Assembly: GCA_035048815.1 (NCBI GenBank)
Contig: JAUCBN010000055.1
Coordinates: 2,735,501 to 2,799,500, forward strand
Source of the DNA: Abelmoschus esculentus
Lineage: Eukaryota; Streptophyta; Magnoliopsida; Malvales; Malvaceae
Reading direction: 5' to 3'
Length of the DNA stretch: 64,000 bases
Both the position numbers and the translations under genes were made by a program. This document shows positions 10,237-23,361 of the stretch, one piece after another. Every line of letters starts with the position of its first letter. Position 1 is the stretch's first letter. The notes under the pieces are model-generated. The model saw only the letters and a list, made by a program, of their open reading frames with translations. It was not told where the DNA came from and did not search any database.

Positions 10237-13200
10237 TTAGAGCTGGACTTCTCGGTTAAATATCCAGCTGAATGGAACCTTGGGTGCTTGCTTTGCTCTT
10301 CCTTGAGCCCTCTCTTCCAGCTTTCGGATTCTAGGAGGAAGTCCACACACGTATTCCTGAGCTTTACGACCATCGGCAGAAAGTCCAGTTATCTCGGTCA
10401 CCTTCCATTTGTTCACCAGGAACTCTAGTATATCAGCATAGTCTCTGGCAGTGTAAACACCAAGTCTTTGTGCAACAGCGGAGAAATTATCAAAAAGGTT
10501 GTCATCTTGGCCATCATACATCAAGTGTGCTGGCATGGCGATTTTCTTCCTCATCATGTCGGCAAATGACTGGACGGTTGCATCAGGATCGATCTCAAAA
10601 AGCTTTTCAACAATTTTAGTATATGCAGTCTCGTGGCGCTTTTCATCTGAGGCAATGTTACCGCATACTTGAGCCAAATTGATATCACCATGCTCTTTCG
10701 CAAGTCGGGCTGTATTCCCATGGGAGATGAAAGTTGCCCTTTCTTGGAACGATGTGTAGATGAAACCCAGATACGGATTATTCTCTGTCCGTGGATCCTA
10801 TAAACATACATAAGAAGAAATTTAAGAAATATAACATCTTGCATGCATGTTTTCGTGAGGTTGAGATGCGATTAAATGTTATAGTGCAATGTTCTAATGA
10901 ATGCAACAATGTGTTAATCCAAACCAGAAGATGAACAGCAAAGGATTCGATAAACTTCTGTATGTTAGGTTTCAAAAATAAACCACAAGTGAGGAAATTT
11001 ATAGAATGCATCTTACTTACCATCCCCGATCCAATCAAATACTGGATTGTCTTCTCAATTTGCCTCATGTCAACTCTTCCAGACAAGTAGAGATACTTAT
11101 TAAGTAGATCACCGTGCCTGTTTTCTTCAGCCGTCCATGCCCTTGTCCAAATCGCCCAAGAAGTAAGGCTAGCACCTGTTTCATCACGAACTCCGTCTAA
11201 GGTGTTAAGCATGGTTTGGTAAGTTGGAAGAGCTTCCTCAGTGATCATATCACCAACCAAAACAACAAAGTAATCGTCCGGAATCTCCTTTGCCCTTTCC
11301 CTAAGTTCTTTGACTTGGTCATAAAATCCATCCGATGTAGGATCTGGAAGAAAATCATGGGGTTGCCAACATTTCTCAACCGGTTTGAGGTAAGTTAGAA
11401 TGTTGTTCTCAGCCCAGTCCTCCAAAGATTTGAAGATCTCAATCTTCTGGGGTGGCATCGAGTGTGTGACCTGAAGATGCACCTCCCTAGGAGGCGTGAA
11501 AGGCTTTTTGAGACTGTCAACCTCTCTGCATTAAGTAAAATGAATTCAAGATTATATTCTTATCAATCAGATTAGTAAGGATTAAAAGGCAACAATGAAT
11601 TGTAAAGGAGCAAAACTATAAAGCAGGGTGTAATAGAATGTGCAAGGCCATATATATTGTGCAATAGAAAAGTTGTTTAGTTTTGTGCAACATGTGCATG
11701 CTGCGGATTATACAACCGGACTAAGCCATTGCTTGGTATGAAGTACTGAAATGTGGAAGGATGAAAAAAATTGTTAATCGAATGGTTAAGATTCATAACC
11801 ATTAGAATAAAAAATTTTACATCATCACACATCTCCATCTTCCTACCAAACAAAGGCTGAAGTTTTCATCAAATGGAGTCATTAGTTAGTTGGAAAAGAG
11901 TGCTACATTATGAAAATAGTGAATTCTAAAGTCCGAGGCAACCCTTTTCGAGGCTAGAAGTTCACATATACCATGTAGTCAACCAAATGGGAGATCAGAA
12001 TGTTAGAACTGTCGGTGTTAAAGTATTATAAAGACCAACACGGTAGCAGACCCGTTGTGGAATAAGTGACACCATCCAAGGGTTCATCCGATTAGATTTA
12101 AAGTAGACATGGAAAAGAGTCCTTTCTTTTAAGTGCAATCATATAAGTAATTAAATTATGACCCATCCAAGGACAGTAATTAAATTATCAGAATTTACAT
12201 TACCAGTTATTTATCACAAAAACCAGAAGTCGCTATTAGAAACTCTTAACAACCACAATAAAAAGGGAAACTCGCACCAAAAGCAAGGAAAAGTGCATCA
12301 AACAGACGAGAAAATGGATAGATGTTGAATTTTCAAGGATCAAAATCGAATCTGCTTGACGTGGATGGAAGGGAAGAATGTCGATAGTATTGAGATTAAG
12401 TTAAGTAATTATACTTGTCAAACACATACAAAATGAGACAAGTTTACTCGGTTAAGGACCATATCGAAAGAATTTTCAATAAACTGTCAAGAAAAAGAAG
12501 CAATCATGGCCTCATGGGGATATTTTATTCCGATTAAAGACCACATCAAAAGGGAAAAAAAAGAATAAAAAAACTATAATCAAGGAGTGAGGACAAGATA
12601 TTCTAACTACTTTTACCAAATTGAATATTCTTTTCGAAATGTAGATTCATCTACATTATGCTACTCATCAGCATGTCTAGAGAATCTAAGCAATTCGAGT
12701 TTTCTTTTCAAAGATGAAATCAACCATATTGAAACAAATGAAATATAATAAATGGAAAATCAAAAGACCCATTTTGCGTCGAGCATTCAAATGTTTTGAA
12801 ATCGAGTTAAAGCAGAACACACAATGATATAACATATCATGGAAAACACATTTGCTTCCAAGTACAAGCATAGGCAGTGACAAGTCAAGTACAGATGAAG
12901 CAAAACCATTTAATATTTTCCATTTGGCGTATTCCAAATGGATAAGCTCCATATAAAAGATGCACTTTTAAGTTTTAACTGATCAGTTGATCAACAAGGA
13001 TGTAAACGTGCAACAAATTGGCTAAGAATAGCTGTTAGAGCATGCTGGGAACAAAAAAAATACAAAAACTTGTATAATTTGCAAAGCATATCACAACAGA
13101 AATAGCTTCCCATTAATGCAAACCCCAAGAAAATTAATTCCTTTAGACAAAACTAGTTGAGAAAATCATGAAATATCCCAACCACTCCCAAACTACCAAA

Positions 13201-14417
13201 CCAAAAGAGACTAATAGAAAATAACTGAAAGCCTTAACTTCATATAGATTTCAGCAAAGACCAGATAACCAATGGTTGAGAATATGTTAAAATAAGTTTT
13301 TTAGGGGAAAAAAAACAAAAATTAGAACTAACAAGAAAGAAATAACTCGACATTTCTTTGGTTTTACATCTTTCATTGAAAACATCCAAAGCACATGATA
13401 GCTATCCCCATCAGAATAAGACATCCACGTATCTTGCAGTCAAACCAATATTAAAAACCAAAAAGAAACATGCGTATCAAAATTAATATACTCGAGAATA
13501 CCATGGAGCTTTCAAATGATAGCTACATAAAGTTAGAAACTTAAACATGACAATGGATCTTTTTCACTCTCAAATTCATAGCAGGCGGTAATTCCAAAGA
13601 AGCACAAAACTGAGTTTCATACCAACTTTTCAAAGTCTCAATTTTGATAATGTAAAATATAAACCACCCACCAAACATGCAACCCCCAAAAGATCAAAAA
13701 TAAAAATGGTATGCAAATAAATTCATAAAAAGGGTAAAAGATTATGGAAAGAAAATGTGTGTTTTTCCTATCATTGAACATTAATTAGTAAAAATAATAT
13801 ATGAAAATATATATAAACAAAAACAATGAACTAGAAAGTACAAACATTTAATAAGAAATAAACCTTATTTCAGTGGTTTCTGAATTAAAATTGTAATCCC
13901 AACCAGAATAAATACCATTAAACAAAAATAAAAAAGAACCATATTAGAGACCATTAAACAACAAGAACACTAAGATCAAAGAACTAAATTATAGACCATT
14001 ACGATCATAAGCTATATCAAACAAAAGGGAGCAAGAACCATGCTAGTTGGCAAAAACAACAAGAACACTAAGATCAAAGAACTAAATTATAGACCATTAC
14101 GATCATAAGCTATATCAAACAAAAGGGAGCAAGAACCATGCTAGTTGGCAAAAACAACAAAGACCCAGATACAAAATCAGCATAAAATAAAGGAAAGAAG
14201 TATAAAAAAAAATCCAAGAGTTAACAGTAAAATACTAAAAATATAACAATGGATACAGAGGGCAAGAAAAAAGGGGAAAGAAAGAGTCGTACTTGGTGCC
14301 AGAACGAAGAGTCGATGCCATGAAGAACTTGGGAGATCGAAAGCTAGCCATTGGTGGAAGAGCAAATGAAGAGAATTTCTGAGATTGAGAAGTGATGGGA
14401 TTGAATTTCAGAGCCAT
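10237..14417 (-). CDS. SAD: Plastid stearoyl-[acyl-carrier-protein] 9-desaturase
   Basis: Soluble plastid di-iron enzyme that puts the first double bond into stearoyl-ACP to give oleoyl-ACP, using ferredoxin and O2. Three exons on the minus strand: 14293-14417, 11021-11525 and 10237-10797, giving 396 aa, the standard length. The start MALKFNPITSQSQKFSSFAL opens a Ser-rich plastid transit peptide; mature-type sequence begins near MASTLRSGTK. Iron-ligand motifs are EENRH (about residues 175-179) and DEKRH (about 261-265). Other family marks are GDMITEEALPTYQTMLNTLD, ETGAS and GLSADGRKAQEYVC. Exon 1 ends in phase 2 (ACC AA|GT) and exon 2 ends in phase 0. Intron 1 is about 2.8 kb and contains a 98-bp tandem duplication. 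No defects seen. A paralogue lies at 53454-58387. Confidence 0.96.
13957..14160. repeat. Tandem duplication, about 2 x 98 bp, in desaturase intron 1
   Basis: The segment starting ACAAGAACACTAAGATCAAA at 13961 recurs at 14059 with no difference that I can see, and the copies abut. It lies about 130 bp inside the 5' end of intron 1, close to the transcription start of this gene. Confidence 0.93.
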
Positions 14418-15150
14418 TTCCTTTGAGGGATTTAAGAGCTTTTTTGTTTTTGTTTGATTTGTTGAGCTTTGGCAGCTGCAGTTTCCTCCACAGAAAGTGA
14501 GAAAAGGCCAGGCCAACTATATTCAAAACAACTTGAGGGATACTAGGTTGGTTCTGTTTTAACATTAGCCCTTATTTTCACTTTAATTACTAATTACCCA
14601 TTCATTTATTCATGGTATTTAATCAGGAAAATTGTGTTTAATATTGTTTTTTTAAAATATCTTTTAATATAGTAAAATAGAGAAATTATTTTTTTATATA
14701 TAGTTTCTTTTATAGTGTTTTTACCGTCACAACTAGCTGATTCTATTTTTTTATTGTTCTTCCGGTTTTTAAGGCTTTTGATTGGACTAATTTGAATTAA
14801 TTTGGGCCGTACACCTAGTTTTGGTAGGTCAATCTCCCAATAGAGATTTTATGCGTATACAACGTTTTGAACCTGAAAGTTACATAAGCGGAACCAAGTT
14901 GCTTACCACTATTGGTTAGTTGATTTTATTTTTAAATTGTGGGTGACATATGTCACTTTCTTGGGCTGCTTGATATTGTTCAAAGACGTAACGAGGTGGT
15001 TCTAACTTTAAATAGGACTGAAATTACATGAAAATTTAAAAACAATGATCGACTTCAAACATTGTTTAGTCGAATTTGTCTGGTGTCAACTTCACATGAA
15101 ATTTTGAAAACGAGGACAGTTGGATTCGATTTTAACTGTCACTATAATAC

Positions 15151-15403
15151 TTGAGAAATTATATCATGGGTAAGTCTCGTCACATCATCTATGGAACCAA
15201 CTATTAAAAATCATCTATTTCATCATTTTTTTTCATGTTATAATTTTTAAGTGAATTTTTACTGTTAATCCATTTTAAAAACAGTTTTTTTCAAATGAAG
15301 ATTCACTTGAGAAAATATATGACATGAAAAAAAATGATAATGTGTGATTTTTAGTGGTTGACCTTATGAATGACGTGCTGAGACTTATGATATAATTTCT
15401 CAT
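15151..15403. mobile_element. Foldback MITE, family B, copy 2
   Basis: Begins TGAGAAATTATATCATGGGT and ends GACTTATGATATAATTTCTCA, an inverted pair. It shares arms and layout with the element at 3240-3433. Confidence 0.65.
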
Positions 15404-16735
15404 AATATTTGTGATAATTAAAAAAATAAAATTTTGATTTCACTATATTAAGAAAAAAATTAAGTAAAACAAATAATAGAATTTTTCATATCAAGTAAAT
15501 TATTATTATTATTATTAATTTTCAAAAGAATTCCCACATCTTGAAACTGGATATTTTTAGATCTAATGTAAATAATTTCTTTTATTCTTATTCTTCTGAA
15601 TCAATTTTACTTATAATATTTTATTTAAAATTAAAATAATTATTTATAAATAAAATTAATTAATTAATTAATAATAAATATTTTAAATAAATTGACAAAA
15701 TAATATATCAGTTAAAAATTAATTTTATGTTTTATAAAAATCATTTTTAATTGATATAATATTTATTTAAATTAATAATTTTATTTAAATGATATTATGT
15801 CTCAGCATATATTGTTATATAGATATATTATATTATTTTAAATAATCATTAAAGACAAATTATTTTAATTTAAAATAAAATACTAAAAATAAATTATTTA
15901 AAAAATTAAAACAAAAATAATTATTCAAACAAACGAGATGCCTTGATCAAAGCCCAACTCAATATTCAATATAATTTGAGGGATAATAAAAAGAGTGCCG
16001 GGTTTATAATTTGAGCAATAACATATTTTTAATTATTTATATTTTACATTTATATTTTTATAATTTATTAAATAAATAAATTAATTTAATGGTAAAAATT
16101 AATTTTTTAATATATAAATGAATAAATAAATTTAATAATAAAAATAATATGTTTGAAATATTAAATTAATTATTAAACTAATGAGATGAATAAAAATTTA
16201 TTTTTCGGTGTCATTTTTTATGTTCAAAATTAAAAAATAAATTTTAAGCCTTGACCTTAGATTTTGAATCATAAATTTTAAACTCTACACCAATACCGTA
16301 AACTTTAATATTAAATCATAATTCTAAACTTTAAATCATAATTTTTGGGTTCAACTCGAATAAAATTTAGATAAGAATTTAATGAGTTGAGTCAAGTCAA
16401 TCCAAACTTTCCTCGAAAACTCATAGACACAAAATATATTTACTTGTTTATATAATATCTCTTATTATTTAGATTAAATTAATTTTTAGGCATTTTTTTT
16501 CTCTTTTCGATATTAATTTTTATTTCAGTGTTGGTTATAAAAGAAGTTTTTGCCGAGACTTTTTTATATAAAAAAATATATATTTTTTACTTTGAGTCGA
16601 GCCTAGCCATGAGTCTAGTTAAACTCAAATATTTACTTCGAACTTGAACTTAAGCTTAAAATTTCGAGCTCGATGAATCTCGAGCCTAAATTGATTCCAA
16701 TAATATTGTTTTTAAGCTGAGTCGAACATATACGG

Positions 16736-16822
16736 ACTCAAATGCAATCGGCTTGGTATCACCTCTATTCTATGGAACCTTACTCAAATGCAATCGGCTT
16801 GGTATCACCCCTATTCTATGTT
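16736..16822. repeat. Tandem duplication, 46-bp period
   Basis: A segment beginning ACTCAAATGCAATCGGCTTG appears at 16736 and 16782 with one visible difference over about 38 bases (ACCTCTATT versus ACCCCTATT). Confidence 0.85.
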
Positions 16823-17093
16823 ATTTATTTGTGTTTTAAGGACACATTTAGTCATATAGCTTATTTAAGGATGACAATAATACTTGTACCTAACAAGTTT
16901 TGACCCATCCTCATTCAATCAGGTGGGTTTATTATTATTAAAATCAGATTTTCGGCATAATCGAGTCTTTATTAAAAAAATTAAGTTGGGATCGAAATCG
17001 GATTTAAGATTCAAAATATTAGACCCAATTTAATATATTTACATAAATCTCATTCATTTATTTACTAAATTACCCTTATATATGTATATCTCT

Positions 17094-17898
17094 TAGGGGG
17101 TGTTTGATTCACAGAATGTAAGATAATCTTTAGGAATAAAATTACTGGAATGCAACATTACTAGACAAATTACCGAAAATGTTACATTACCTTGTTTGAT
17201 TTATTTTACAAGAACATAAGATTATAGTATTTGATTGGAGGAATATATAATTAATTTGAAAAAAAAATATCAAGTTATCTTTATGATATATATATATATT
17301 TTTTAACAAATTAAACTTTTAATTATCAAATTTAAAATGTTTACATAAAAAATTATATAACTATTTTTGTTACATTATCTAAACTTTTCAAATATATATT
17401 TATAATATAATTAATATATTAAATTATTTTTTAAATATATTTATATAATTTTATTCTCTTTTAATTTTTTGTGATGAATAAAATATTAAATGTGTAATAG
17501 GTTTAGATTTTAATTTTTTATTATATTTGACTATTTATTGAATAAATTAAAATAAATAATAAAAATAAATATTATAAAAAGTATAATATTAATAAAAATA
17601 TTTAATAAAATTATACCATAAATAATTTATTACCTAATTAAAAATAAAATAAATATCAACATAAACATAATTTGTTATTATAGAGGTAAAAAAATGTAAA
17701 ATAGTTTAAAAATATTATCATTTGAGGGGAAAATTATTATTAGAGACGTGTACGTAGAAAATCTCTATTGAGAGATTCACCCATCAAAACTAAGTGTACA
17801 ATCCGAATCGATTCAAATTAATCAGATCAAAAAGAATAATAAAAAAGCTATTATCAGAAGAAAAAAAAATAATACCTTCTCAAACCAAACGCACCCTA
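17094..17898. mobile_element. Non-autonomous DNA transposon, about 805 bp
   Basis: Ends are TAGGGGGTGTTTGATTC and the reverse complement of TAGGGTGCGTTTGGTTTG, a terminal repeat style common in plant DNA transposons. The interior is AT-rich with no coding sequence. The flanks do not give a clear target duplication; TATGTATAT (17081) and TATGTGTAT (17897) are a weak candidate. Confidence 0.6.
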
Positions 17899-18110
17899 TG
17901 TGTATTAATTATTTATTTCCCATAAACAATTTTGCAAGGCCACCCTACTATAATTAAAACAAAAATACCATGGGGTTGTCTTTGTCATGTCTTATCGGCT
18001 CTGATCACCGACCCACCGCAGAAAACTCAAAGCTTTTCTGATTAATCACCAAAACCGTCGCACACCGGCTGTTTCCGACTACCTTAGCTGCCAAAACAAT
18101 CGCTGGCTTA

Positions 18111-19700
18111 CTATTTGATCGAAACCCTTGACCTCCTCCTGTACGACCTGTGCAGTTTGTTGTAAAGAGACTCGAGGACCTGCCACGTTGCGTCTCCTTC
18201 CTGCATGTGCTCGTTGAACAGCAGGGCTTTGCTGACTGACGGATCCCACAGCTTCCTCTGGATGGTTGACAAATTGGTCCTAGACACGTCTTCAAGGATC
18301 TTTCCCAACTTCTCCACGTCCCTCTCAGCCACCCGGAGCGAAATCTCCGGCCATTTCACCACGGAGGAGAAAGGCAACCGTATACCGTCCGCTATAATCA
18401 CAGGCACGCAGCCAAGAGCCACGGATTCAACAAGCCTCGGACTCCATGGAGCCCATCCTAGGGGACACAAACAAAATACTGACCGTACTATCTCCGACTG
18501 GTAACCAGCATATCTGTTTCTTTGCAAGTAAAACCTCCGGTCTCCGTTATATCTCCGCCAGATCAACGTCCTCACCTTCCTGAACATTCATGATGGATAA
18601 ACAAGTGTTTACCATGAAACCATTAAAGCTAAATATTTGAGAGCATGATTGATGGACTGACAGACTGAGACTTACTTGCTGTAAAATTTCCCACTAACGT
18701 TCTTGGGGTTAACCTCCATTTTCCCCCTGAAAAACACCATGATGTCTCGGTTCCCGGTCAACGGAGATTTCTCCAGAGTCTTCCGTACACTCTCCGGCGG
18801 GATATAAGGCGGTACAACTACATTTTCAACGTCCTGACACGGGTGCTTGTAGTCAACCCCGAAAGTTTGTAATATAATCGATCTCTTCAAGAACTCCGGG
18901 ATCCCATCATCAATAGCTCTATCCTCCTTGAGACAGGAAAAAAAAAACATGAATCAAAAATCACTCTAACAAGTCCTTTTTGACGATAAATTATTATTAT
19001 TTCTTACGTACCATGGCGTGGAAGCATGCTCCGTAATCATGGGAGGCAACAAAGATGTGGTCGGAACCTTGGGAGCGGTTCCAGAAAGGGTAGTTCGATG
19101 AGATGAGTTGAACAGCAGAAGATAAAAGAGAACGAGCATGGCCAATGGCAGGGAAGCCATTAACGGTGCTGAAGTTGCATGACACATAGACAGGAACAAA
19201 AAAGAAATCCGCTTCGTACGGGTCAAATGTTCTCAAGTCGTAGGTGTTCATCAAGGCTCTGTGAATGGCCACCTCGGAGGCAAACAAATGGTTCCGGCAC
19301 CGCTCATTCGAAAGCCAATCCTCGTTGTATTCCGATGGTAACTCGTAGATGTATATCTTCAAGTCTTTAAACGAAGCTGTCAAAACAACAGACAAAACAC
19401 TAAAAGTCTAAAACCATTGCTCTTCAACAAGAATAAGAACTGGGAAACCATATAGGAAGAAGACGAACCAGGATTCTTGGGTTTGGATTTGTGACGAGTT
19501 TTGTTAGCAGATTCAAACAGAACACGAGAAGCAACAGACGATTTAGAACCAGAAACATGGGTTTTTGGTAAAGGGATGGGCTTGTTAGTAATGAAGAAAG
19601 ATGTTAGAAAATATAGAGTAAAAGAAAACCAGAGAAGCCATTTGTAATACTTGAAGAAGATGGTTTTCTCAGATTGTCTTCCTTTGTTTAATATCCTCAT
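18111..19700 (-). CDS. FRA8: GT47 exostosin-like glycosyltransferase, FRA8/IRX7 type
   Basis: Type II Golgi membrane protein of CAZy family GT47. FRA8/IRX7 and F8H act in making the reducing-end sequence of glucuronoxylan in secondary walls. Four exons: 19469-19700, 19012-19376, 18676-18926 and 18111-18579, giving 438 aa. A short basic cytosolic tail is followed by a membrane anchor (about residues 20-37, KWLLWFSFTLYFLTSFF) and a polar stem. The catalytic part starts at LKIYIYELPSEYNEDWL and includes DPYEADFFFVPVYVSCNFST, FFRGKMEVNPKN and the GT47 C-terminal signature CPLGWAPWSPRLVESVALGC. The ATG at 19700 is chosen because the peptide after it matches the Arabidopsis N terminus; an in-frame ATG at 19763 would add 21 aa. 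Junctions are in phase and no lesion is seen. Confidence 0.93.
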
Positions 19701-20257
19701 GATTTGTGTTTGTTTGTGAATTCTTTCAGCTCTGAATCCATCTGGTTTAAAAAGACAAGGCAACGCAGAAGAAACAACGAAGATCCTGTTCGGTTTTCAC
19801 AGGTAGAAGATCAAAGGACTTAGCTTCCATTGAAGGCTAATGCGGTTGAAATGGAGCTGTCGGTGTCTGGTTTCCGACGATGAATTGGAAATTAAGAAAC
19901 AACGATGGGAAGATAACATGTTGGTTGGCATTTCGGTTTTGCACCAACAGATTGGAACATTTTTTTCATTTCAAAAAAAAAATAATGGGAAATTTTATTA
20001 TGTTACGTATTTAACTGTATTATACGTCCCTCGAATTATAATAATTATTTTAATTTTAATTTTTTATAAATATTTTAAAATTTTATTTTAAATCAATTTT
20101 TAAAATTTTTGAATGTCTTAAAGTTTTTAAAATTATCGGTATACATTAATAAAATTATTATAATATTTATTAATTATCATAAAAAATTAATTTGTTTTAA
20201 TAATTAATTTATCAACTTTTAAGTTTGAGTTGACTCTGTCAACTCTCCTAATATATT
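19701..20257. other. Upstream region of the GT47 gene
   Basis: 5' leader and promoter side of the minus-strand GT47 gene, turning into AT-rich spacer after about 19980. No individual promoter element can be named with confidence. Confidence 0.4.
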
Positions 20258-21190
20258 ATATTTTTTTTAGATAAATGAAACTTCGTTTCATCCAAGAACA
20301 CACAAAAAAAACTACAAATAATTCACCTATACAACTAAATTTCTATACAACATAAAGAAGCTATTAAACAACTAAAGACAGCAAGGATGATTTCTTCCAT
20401 CTTTGGAACATTCCCATGCAATCTTCGATTACGTTCTTGTCATATATAATAATTGAAATCCCTCCAAATGAGTCGAACAGTGATTGCTTTCGAAGATTTT
20501 CCCTTACTAACTTTAGGACCCAATTAAAAATATTTCCCAGCAACCAGGAGAGCTGATCATTCCTTATTCTAATAAAATTAGCCTCCAAAAATTTGATGAG
20601 AACCTACAATTACCAAACAAATGGTCCCTGGTTTCCATACCTTCCACACATAACAAGCAAATAGTATCAACAAAACATCCTCATTGTCGCATACGGTTTT
20701 TTGTTGGCAATCTATCAAGCACCACAAGCCATGATATAAATGAATGCCTAGGAATAACTAACCCACTCCACACGAGTCTATGCCAAGAGACAATAGCTTG
20801 TTTGTGCATGATCGCCTCTCAAACCACTCGAGTGGAAAACCTTCCTGAGAAGTGACCTATTGTCATGAAATCAGCTCTCAGCTTCAATATTTTCCTCCAT
20901 ACTCAACTTTGTCCTGGTTTCAAACAAACTAACCATATAGATTGACCTTTCAATAAGTACTTATACACCCAAGCTACTCATAAAGAGTCAGTCTTGATGA
21001 GAAGAAGCCACAAGCATCGCGTTATACATGTTTTATTCCAAGAAATAATGTCTTTAATACTAAGACCTCCCTCTTTTTTTTTGAATGACAAAGAAAGTCC
21101 CAGCTCACCCTAGCTCCCCTAGCATTAGTATCAATTCCTTTCCATAAAAAAACATTACATAGCAGGTTGATCTTCTTGACATGTGAAAAG
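20258..21190 (-). pseudogene. Dead LINE (L1-type) reverse transcriptase 3' fragment
   Basis: On the minus strand, translation gives fragments typical of the C-terminal part of plant L1-type ORF2: WKGIDTNARGARVSWDFLC, GGLSIKDIISWN, then HRLVWSGLVIPRHSFISWL, DRLPTKNRM and a zinc-binding zf-RVT motif (CLLCVEGMETRDHLFGNC). Stop codons interrupt the frame several times. The minus-strand 3' end meets a T-run on the plus strand at about 20258-20268, fitting a poly(A) tail. It is a 5'-truncated, inactive retrotransposon copy. No target duplication was identified. Confidence 0.8.
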
Positions 21191-21539
21191 ATAAAGAAAT
21201 ATATATTGTGTATAAATATAGAAATTCATTTAAATTGGAATCAATATATTATAATATTATTAATTATAATTAAATTTATACAGAAACTCAAAAATTTGAG
21301 TTGATTGAATTGAAAAAAAAAATCAACTGATCAGATTAGATTCAATAATTTAACTTAGATTTAGATCGTTCTCAAGTTAAATGTAAATAGAAAACTTTTA
21401 GATCTAAATCGGGTTTAGATCAACACTAATTTGAATTCAAATCAATTTGAATTATTATCCCCTCAGGTTATAAACAATCTTAACTCGAGTTAATTTTAAT
21501 CAATTTAGGTTCAATTAGTTTTTACATCTTACGGAAATA

Positions 21540-21712
21540 GATGTTGTAACAAAATAACGTTATTTTGATAATTTTAATAAAAAAAAACATCGAATACACC
21601 GAAAGCCTCAACAAATTACTGGACCAACCTAAGAACTTGTTATGTATTTAACAAAATAACGTTATTTAACAAATTACTGGACCAACCTAAGAACTTGTTA
21701 TGCATTAAATTA
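21540..21712. repeat. Local duplication of two short motifs
   Basis: AACAAATTACTGGACCAACC with the following CTAAGAACTTGTTATG occurs twice, and AACAAAATAACGTTATT occurs twice, in alternating order. A simple local duplication with a small deletion in one copy would explain it. Confidence 0.8.
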
Positions 21713-21813
21713 CAATGTAAATTAAATTATTTAATGATATAATTTTATAAATATTATTTATAATGTATTTTACAAATTTAAAATTTATTTATAATATAAA
21801 TATATTAAATTTA

Positions 21814-22288
21814 GGGTAAACTACAATGGAAATCATTTAATTATGGATATGGTTACACTTGGATCACCTAATTATTAAAAGTTACATTTGGGTCATTTAT
21901 TTATGAGTAAGGTTACATTTGGGTCACCCAATTATTAAAGGTTACATTAGGGTCAATCAATTATAGGTAAGGTTACATTTGAGTCACTTTTCATATTTGA
22001 AAAAAGTTTATCAATTCGTATATTAAATTAATTAATGATTTCAAATGAAGTATTTTAATGTTAATAAGGTTATACAAGTGATTTAGAAGAAAAAATGATC
22101 AAATTGATGTACTTTTTCAAATATGAAGGGTGACCCAAATGTAACTTTACTTATAATTGAGTGACCCAAATGTAACCTTTTAATAATTGGGTGACCCAAA
22201 TATAACCTTAACATAAGTGAGTGATCCAAATATATCTTTTAATAATTAACTCAAATGTAACTATTAATTCTATACTACGGTTTAATCT
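21814..22288. repeat. Foldback element built from a repeated 'GGTTACATTTGGGTCA' unit
   Basis: The left half carries three or four direct copies of GGTTACATTTGGGTCACCC-like units separated by AATTATTAAA. The right half carries the same units as reverse complements (GGGTGACCCAAATGTAACC). The whole forms a long imperfect hairpin around a loop near 22000-22110. Outer ends GTAAACTAC and GTAGTATAG...TTTAC-like sequences are weakly inverted. No coding sequence. Confidence 0.7.
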
Positions 22289-22595
22289 TAAATTTATAAG
22301 AAAAATCTTTATGTATTATTTATAAATAGCCACACGACTAGTGAGTGGAGGAAATGGTGCAAACAATTTTTCTTTGTTTGCTATCCACAAATAGCAAATA
22401 GCTCATCAAGTTTAGATCTTCTAAAGTTATAATAATGCATGTGTTCGGCTGACTATATGTAATAAACATATAATGTTTAGAATATTACATGTCTAGGTAA
22501 TAGAATTTATTAAATGGATGTTTGCAGAAATCAGATTTTTTAGTTGTTCTAAAACGGTTATTTGAGGAAGAAAACCAGCGAGTGTCTAGAGACAA

Positions 22596-22724
22596 ACGTG
22601 ATATGTTTGAGATTGTTATTATCGATGAACGGGTGTTTCCTATAGCAACAACAACAAAAACGTGATAGGTTTAAGATTGTTATTACCGGAGAACGGGAGT
22701 TTCCCATAACAACGACAACAAAAG
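22596..22724. repeat. Diverged tandem pair, 64-bp period
   Basis: ACGTGATATGTTTGAGATTG at 22596 and ACGTGATAGGTTTAAGATTG at 22660 start two consecutive 64-bp units with scattered substitutions, each ending in a CAACRACAACAAAA run. Confidence 0.8.
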
Positions 22725-23361
22725 ATGCAACATGAATTGAAATTCATTTCACAGAAAAAGGTCTCAAATTCTGATTCTTAAATTATACTGGAAAAAAAAA
22801 CATGGAAAATCAAGCTAACTCTCTTGAACCTTGTCAAGGTTAAAGTGATAAGCACCTAACCATTGAGAACAAGAGAAGACCTGGGTAACCAAGCTAACTC
22901 ACCATAAGCAAATACAAAGGTTTATGACTTCATCAAGTCTTGTGCAGAAAAAAGCAAACAAACATTTTCCAGAAATATTCCACAAAGGAAACGAATCGAA
23001 CCCACTTTCAAGAAAGTACAGCTAACCCGTTGATCCCTGCAAGTTACATTCAACTGTTAGAGACATCAAGCTCTCTAAACTACGACTCAAGTATGAAAAA
23101 CACTCCATGTCTGGCATGTACATGGACCTGGAAATGATGATATGCAAGTATTTGATTCTGCAGATCAGAGTTAATTCACTAAAACCACCAAAAACATAGG
23201 CCTAAACAAAAAGTTGACATCTTATACATATATACAATCCGAACAATCACAACTTTATTTGAGAACATCGTAGACAATATAGTTGACATGAAGTGCATAT
23301 GAAGATAACAAAATCCATGAAATCTTACCTCTTTTTTGTAATTCCACATCCATCTTCTCGT

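Larger units (their letters stand above)
14418..17093. other. Intergenic, AT-rich, divergent promoter side of the desaturase
   Basis: The first 150 bases hold the 5' leader of the minus-strand desaturase. The rest is AT-rich with a foldback MITE (15151-15403) and a 46-bp-period duplication (16736-16822). No gene is supported. Confidence 0.5.

Noticed and set aside
10053..10428. Plus-strand frames around 10.05-10.43 kb
   Set aside because: They overlap the 3' UTR and last exon of the minus-strand desaturase and are shadows of it.
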